NCBI GenBank assembly: GCA_022819985.1
Contig: JAJEGH010000023.1
Coordinates: forward strand, 62,001-126,000
DNA: 64,000 nt
DNA from: Alphaproteobacteria bacterium
GTDB taxonomy: Bacteria; Pseudomonadota; Alphaproteobacteria; Bin65
Direction: 5' to 3'
This document shows, in pieces, positions 57,834 to 64,000 of the stretch (its first letter is position 1; every line of letters starts with the position of its first letter). The translations under genes were made by a program, and so were the position numbers. Below the pieces are notes generated by a model. The model did no database searches and had not been told where the DNA came from. It saw only the letters and a list, made by a program, of their open reading frames with translations.

Positions 57834-57837
<4 letters not shown>
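57184..57837 (-). CDS. tag: DNA-3-methyladenine glycosylase I
   Basis: A 217-aa Tag. The opening [24 protein letters not shown] holds zinc-ligand Cys and the conserved tryptophan/His; [27 protein letters not shown] is the helix-hairpin-helix region; and [27 protein letters not shown] has the C-terminal His and Cys zinc ligands. It excises 3-methyladenine in base-excision repair. The ATG overlaps the clpB stop as ATGA, so it is translated from the clpB message. Confidence 0.95.
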
Positions 57838-60485
<2,648 letters not shown>

Positions 60486-60587
60486 TGTCTCTTCCCCTGT
60501 GGCATCCCCCGGCAGGCGGCGGGACAGGCAATGGAACAGGCAGGGCGGGACCCGCTTCGGCAGCATCCCCCCGGGCTATGTGGGGGC

Positions 60588-60619
60588 TATGTGGGGCGCC
60601 TGCGGACGGCGCACAAGAG
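60588..60619 (-). promoter_or_regulatory. Possible sigma-32 heat-shock promoter of clpB
   Basis: On the minus strand CTCTTGTG is followed after about 15 bp by CCCCACATA, close to the sigma-32 pattern (CTTGAA, CCCCATNTA). A second CCCCCACATAG copy follows at once as an 11-bp tandem repeat. It lies about 100 bp before the clpB start. Confidence 0.45.
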
Positions 60620-60721
60620 ACCGGTGTTGCAATAATGCCACAGCCGGGAACCCGACCCGGACCCGTATTGGAATCGCCGCGAACCCGCCGCTACAATCGA
60701 CCGATGTTCAGGGAGTTCCGC

Positions 60722-61234
60722 ATGAAATCTTTGCTGGCGCCGGCGCTTGCCGGACTGCTTTTCCTGATGTCGGGCGCCGCCGCCCCGGCCCAGTCCCGCC
60801 TGGTCTTCGACGACACCGCCATCGAAGTGGTGACGAAGAAGAAGCGCTACAAATGGCGCGTCCAGCAGGCCATTTCCGCCGCGCAGATGGCCCGGGGCCT
60901 GATGTTCCGCAAGACCCTCGATCCGTGGAAGGGCATGCTGTTCGATTTCGGCAGCCCGGTGCTCGCGCGGATATGGATGAAGAACACCGAGATTCCGCTC
61001 GACATCCTGTTCATCAGGGCCGACGGCACCATCGAGAGCATCGGCTACGGCGAGCCCTTCTCGCTCAGGATCGTCCGGTCCGGCGGCCCGGTGCGCGCCG
61101 TGCTGGAAATCCGGCACGGGACAGCGGAGAAACTCGGCATCGGGCCCGGCGACCGGATCCGCCACGAAATGTTCGGCACCCCGCTCAAGAAGCTGCCGAG
61201 CTACAAGCCGAAATCGCTGCGCCGCAAGAGCTGA
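60722..61234 (+). CDS. DUF192 exported protein
   Basis: A 170-aa protein with a signal peptide (MKSLLAPALAGLLFLMSGAAAPAQS) and the DUF192 domain: ISAAQMARGLMFRKTLDPWKGMLFDF, ARIWMKNTEIPLDILFI, VLEIRHGTAEKLGIGPGDRI. The fold is a small beta-barrel; its role is not established. I chose ATG 60722 with AGGGAG; an ATG six codons upstream also has the frame. It is divergent from clpB and followed by an amidase 41 bp later. Confidence 0.88.
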   Translation: MKSLLAPALAGLLFLMSGAAAPAQSRLVFDDTAIEVVTKKKRYKWRVQQAISAAQMARGLMFRKTLDPWKGMLFDFGSPVLARIWMKNTEIPLDILFIRADGTIESIGYGEPFSLRIVRSGGPVRAVLEIRHGTAEKLGIGPGDRIRHEMFGTPLKKLPSYKPKSLRRKS

Positions 61235-61275
61235 CCGCGGCCTCCCGAACCGGAATCCCGAACAGAAAGTCCGAC

Positions 61276-62676
61276 ATGAGCGATCTCTGGAAGAAGACCG
61301 CGACCGAAGCCGTCGCGCTGCTGAAGTCCGGCGCGGTCTCGCCCGCCGAGCTTCTGGATGTGCTGCACGCGCGCATCGAGGCGGTGGACGGCGCGGTCAA
61401 CGCCCTGCCGACCCTGTGCTGGGACCGGGCGAGGGCGGCCGCCGAACGGGCGGACAGGGCGAGCGTCCTCGCCGGCCTGCCGGTCGCGATCAAGGATCTG
61501 GCGCCGGTCGAGGGCGTGCGCACCACCTTCGGCTCGCCGATCTTCGCCGACAACGTGCCGGACCGTTCGGACTATGTCGTCGAACGGCTGGAGGACCGCG
61601 GCGGCACGGTCTACGCCAAGTCCAACACGCCGGAATTCGGCGCCGGTGCGAACACCTTCAACCCGGTGTTCGGCATTACCCGCAACCCGTGGGACACGCG
61701 GCTGAGCGCTGCCGGCTCCTCGGGCGGCGCGGCCGTGGCGCTCGCCACGGGAACCGCCTGGCTGGCCCACGGCTCCGACCTGGGCGGCAGCCTGCGCACG
61801 CCGGCCGGCTTCAACTCGGTCGTCGGCCTGCGGCCGAGCCCCGGCCTCGTGCCGAACGGGCCGGACCTGCTGACCTTCCAGGACCTGGCCGTGGAAGGGC
61901 CGATGGGGCGGACGGTGGCCGATGTCGCGCTCATGCTCGACGCCATGGCCGGGGCCGATCCGCGCGATCCGCGCAGCTTCGCGCCGCCGGTGCCGTCCTA
62001 CGCCGAAGCCTTGCGCGACCGCCCGGCGAGCCTGCGCATCGCCTGGACGCCCGATCTGGGCACGACCATCGTCGAGCCGGAAATCGCGGCCGTTTGCGCG
62101 GAAGCGGTCGCGGGTTTCAGCGGCCTGGGCGCGATCGTCGAAGAAGCCTGCCCCGATTTCGCCGGCGCCTACGACTGTTTCCAGACGCTGCGGGCCGTCT
62201 TCTTCGCCGGCCGGGCCGCGCCGCTGCTGGACGCGCACCGCGACAAGCTGAAGGCGGATGTGATCTGGAATATCGAAAAGGGCCTCGCGCTCACCGCCGA
62301 CGACATCGGCCGGGCCGAGCGCGAACGGACGGCGCTCTACCACCGAGTCGCCGCCTTCATGGCCGGCTACGACCTCCTGGCCTGCCCGGTCATGCAGGCG
62401 CGGCCCTATCCGGTCGAGCAGACCACTGTGAGCGAAATCGCCGGCCGGAAGATGGCGAGCTACATCGACTGGATCGCGATCACCTTCTCGATCACGCTGA
62501 CCGGGCTGCCCGTCGTCTCGCTGCCCTGCGGCTTTACGGCAGACGGGCTGCCGGTCGGCCTGCAACTCGTCGGCCGCCATCGCGGCGAGGCCGCCCTGCT
62601 CGCCGCCGCGGCGCAGTTCGAAGAGCTGCTGGGGCTGACCGCCCGCACACCGATCGACCCGGTAGTGCGGCATTAG
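61276..62676 (+). CDS. Amidase signature family enzyme
   Basis: A 466-aa amidase-signature enzyme. The catalytic Lys is in GLPVAIKDLAPVEGV, the cis-Ser loop is SAAGSSGGAAVALATG, and the nucleophile Ser is in HGSDLGGSLRTPAGFN. The triad is complete. GatA-type, fatty-acid-amide- and aryl-amide-specific enzymes share these motifs; no gatB or gatC lies near, so it is not GatA. The start at 61276 is inside a longer track ORF. Substrate is unknown. Confidence 0.9.
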   Translation: MSDLWKKTATEAVALLKSGAVSPAELLDVLHARIEAVDGAVNALPTLCWDRARAAAERADRASVLAGLPVAIKDLAPVEGVRTTFGSPIFADNVPDRSDYVVERLEDRGGTVYAKSNTPEFGAGANTFNPVFGITRNPWDTRLSAAGSSGGAAVALATGTAWLAHGSDLGGSLRTPAGFNSVVGLRPSPGLVPNGPDLLTFQDLAVEGPMGRTVADVALMLDAMAGADPRDPRSFAPPVPSYAEALRDRPASLRIAWTPDLGTTIVEPEIAAVCAEAVAGFSGLGAIVEEACPDFAGAYDCFQTLRAVFFAGRAAPLLDAHRDKLKADVIWNIEKGLALTADDIGRAERERTALYHRVAAFMAGYDLLACPVMQARPYPVEQTTVSEIAGRKMASYIDWIAITFSITLTGLPVVSLPCGFTADGLPVGLQLVGRHRGEAALLAAAAQFEELLGLTARTPIDPVVRH

Positions 62677-62814
62677 CCGCGGCGGCGGGCCGCGTGGAAT
62701 CGGGTCCGCCGGCGCTTATGTTGGTGGCGCAGTTTTCCGGGTATCGCCTGGCCGGCGCGCCCGCCATCGGAAATCGCACATCGTCAACACCACCGAACGG
62801 AGAGAGGGATTGGC

Positions 62815-63294
62815 ATGACAGTCAGTGTTGGAGACAAGATTCCGGCCGCGAAGATCAAGACCATGACGGCCGACGGCATGTCGGAAATCGATACGGCCGA
62901 GTATTTCGCCGGCAAGAAGGTGGTGATGTTCGCCGTTCCGGGCGCCTTCACCCCGACCTGCTCGGCCAAGCACCTGCCCGGTTTCGTCGAGAATGCCGGG
63001 GAACTGAAAGGCAAGGGCGTCGACGAGATCGCCTGCATTTCCGTCAACGACGCCTTCGTCATGGACGCCTGGGGCAAGTCGCAGAATGCCGGCGACATCA
63101 CCATGCTCGCCGACGGCAACGGCGACTTCACCAAAGCCATGGGGCTGGAGATGGACGGCTCCGGTTTCGGCCTCGGCACGCGCAGCCAGCGCTACGCCCT
63201 GGTCGCCGAGAACGGCACGATCACCGCCCTGAACGTCGAGCAGCCCGGCGCTTTCGACGTTTCGAGGGCCGAGGCGATCCTCGCCGGGCTGTAG
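62815..63294 (+). CDS. Peroxiredoxin (Prx5/AhpE-like, redoxin family)
   Basis: A 159-aa atypical 2-Cys or 1-Cys peroxiredoxin. The peroxidatic Cys49 lies in VPGAFTPTCSAKHLPGF, with the supporting ISVNDAFVMDAWGKSQ. The ending TRSQRYALVAENGTI is also typical. It reduces peroxides using thioredoxin, glutaredoxin or glutathione. No second conserved Cys is certain. It stands alone before a TetR gene and a hairpin at 63321-63349. Confidence 0.94.
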   Translation: MTVSVGDKIPAAKIKTMTADGMSEIDTAEYFAGKKVVMFAVPGAFTPTCSAKHLPGFVENAGELKGKGVDEIACISVNDAFVMDAWGKSQNAGDITMLADGNGDFTKAMGLEMDGSGFGLGTRSQRYALVAENGTITALNVEQPGAFDVSRAEAILAGL

Positions 63295-63320
63295 TTCGCT
63301 CCGGCACTGCCGGAAGCTCC

Positions 63321-63349
63321 GTAGGGGAGGGCCTGAAACCCTCCCCTAC
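63321..63349 (+). terminator. Hairpin after the peroxiredoxin gene
   Basis: GTAGGGGAGGG-cctgaaa-CCCTCCCCTAC, a perfect 11-bp stem 26 bp past the stop. No immediate T-run follows, but a T-rich stretch starts near 63380. Likely a terminator. Confidence 0.65.
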
Positions 63350-63441
63350 CGCATTTCGGGCCGCCGGAATCGGCCAAACCTTTCTTTTTTCTCCGTTTTC
63401 CATTATGATCGAACGATAAAAAACGTTTGCAGAGGGCGGAC

Positions 63442-64000
63442 ATGCCCCGACCGCGCAGTTTCGATCCCGGCGACGTGCTGGACAAGGCCAAGGCCGTTTT
63501 CTGGGCCAAAGGCTACGAAGGGTCGACGATCAACGACCTCGCGGAGGCGACCGGCCTCAGGACCGGCAGCCTGTACAACGCCTTCGGCGACAAGCATTCG
63601 CTCTATCTGAAAGCCCTCGACCGGTACGGCGAAAAGGAGGTCGCCGCCGCGGTCGCGTGGATCGCGCGGCAGGATTGCCGCGGCGCGGAAGCGGTCGCCG
63701 GGTTCCTCGGGATGATCGCGGCGCAGGTCGAATCCGGCGCCTACAAAAACGGCTGCTTCCTGTGCAACGCCGCCACCGACCAGGCCGCGCACGATCCTGC
63801 CATCGCCGCCCGGGTCAGCGCCAACATGGCCCCGCTGCGCCAGGCGTTTCTCGACCGGCTGAAGAGCGATCCGCGAACCGCCGACGCCGCGGCGATACTC
63901 GCCGACTTTGCGCTGGCGACCTATCTCGGCATGTTCGTGATGATCCGCGGCGGCGCCGACGGCCCTATGGTCCGCCGCGCCGTTTCGGTCGCCGGTGCGG
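63442..64000 (+). CDS. TetR/AcrR family transcriptional regulator (cut by window edge)
   Basis: At least 186 aa of a TetR regulator with the HTH in residues 10-50 (VLDKAKAVFWAKGYEGSTINDLAEATGLRTGSLYNAFGDKHSLYLKAL). The C-terminal ligand domain continues past the right edge; the reading frame is still open. The ATG is preceded by AGAGGGCGG. A TATGAT -10 and the short palindrome ATCGAACGAT lie 20-40 bp before the start and may be its own operator. Its target genes are not visible. Confidence 0.9.
   Translation, partial: MPRPRSFDPGDVLDKAKAVFWAKGYEGSTINDLAEATGLRTGSLYNAFGDKHSLYLKALDRYGEKEVAAAVAWIARQDCRGAEAVAGFLGMIAAQVESGAYKNGCFLCNAATDQAAHDPAIAARVSANMAPLRQAFLDRLKSDPRTADAAAILADFALATYLGMFVMIRGGADGPMVRRAVSVAGA

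Noticed and set aside
61276-62676. Calling the amidase GatA
   Set aside because: No gatB or gatC beside it and the amidase signature alone does not separate the subfamilies.

Overview
The window reads as one contiguous stretch of a GC-rich (visibly about two-thirds G+C) alphaproteobacterial chromosome. Support comes from the glyQ-glyS-ppdK order, glnB-glnA behind a sigma-54-type promoter, class I dihydroorotase, YgfZ, TRAP and BCCT transport proteins, molybdenum hydroxylases, CaiB/BaiF CoA transferase, PhyH oxygenase and GSTs. I would guess a free-living or host-associated Rhodospirillales-like organism, but no marker gene fixes this. There is no rRNA, CRISPR array, prophage or recognisable transposase. 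One tRNA (Pro, CGG) is present.

Layout. 1-9.7 kb, all on the minus strand: a branched-chain amino-acid-type ABC permease pair (livM cut by the edge, livH), a DJ-1/PfpI protein, a Rieske oxygenase, a GST, a BCCT osmolyte/quaternary-amine transporter, a small periplasmic protein, an aminotransferase and a type II haloacid-dehalogenase-like HAD. 9.8-13.2 kb: a second aminotransferase, then glnB-glnA with a promoter and a clear terminator. 13.2-16.0 kb: an accessory patch with an AT-rich P-loop gene, a Xre/RES toxin-antitoxin pair with a strong operator palindrome, and about 0.9 kb of layered repeats. 16.0-28.0 kb: mostly housekeeping (dihydroorotase, ygfZ, ppdK, glyS, glyQ, sppA-like peptidase, tRNA methyltransferase-like, DUF2007, polyprenyl diphosphate synthase, tRNA-Pro). 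28.1-41.4 kb: catabolic genes, including a complete three-subunit molybdenum hydroxylase operon ending in an SDR with a degenerate active site, HIBADH-type reductase, CoA transferase plus GST, an orphan TRAP binding protein, an unrecognised AT-richer gene, a SAF/dehydrogenase plus PhyH pair and a quinone-oxidoreductase-like gene.

41.4-50.6 kb is the most unusual section. Four toxin-antitoxin-like cassettes (unknown partner plus RelE-like; DUF1778/GNAT; AbiEi/AbiEii; Xre/RES) are wedged between ordinary metabolic genes (3-oxoadipyl-CoA thiolase, enoyl-CoA hydratase, an orphan molybdenum hydroxylase large subunit). The first cassette is bracketed by a 26-bp direct repeat that copies the 3' end of the neighbouring oxidoreductase gene. 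50.7-64.0 kb: CBS protein, uvrB, a Sel1-repeat/peptidoglycan-binding/serine-protease fusion, higBA, a possible very short promoter-terminator transcript, an orphan TetR-type palindrome, tag, clpB, DUF192, amidase, peroxiredoxin and a TetR regulator cut by the right edge.

Six toxin-antitoxin modules in 64 kb, three with clean inverted-repeat operators and one with a phased direct repeat, are the main theme. Repeats of at least two families mark the borders of several of these sections. The best candidates for something undescribed are the 189-aa protein encoded just before the RelE-like toxin, the P-loop gene next to the Xre/RES pair, and the composite repeat array at 15.1-15.9 kb. Gene calls rest on motifs read by eye from the translated ORFs; no database search was possible.
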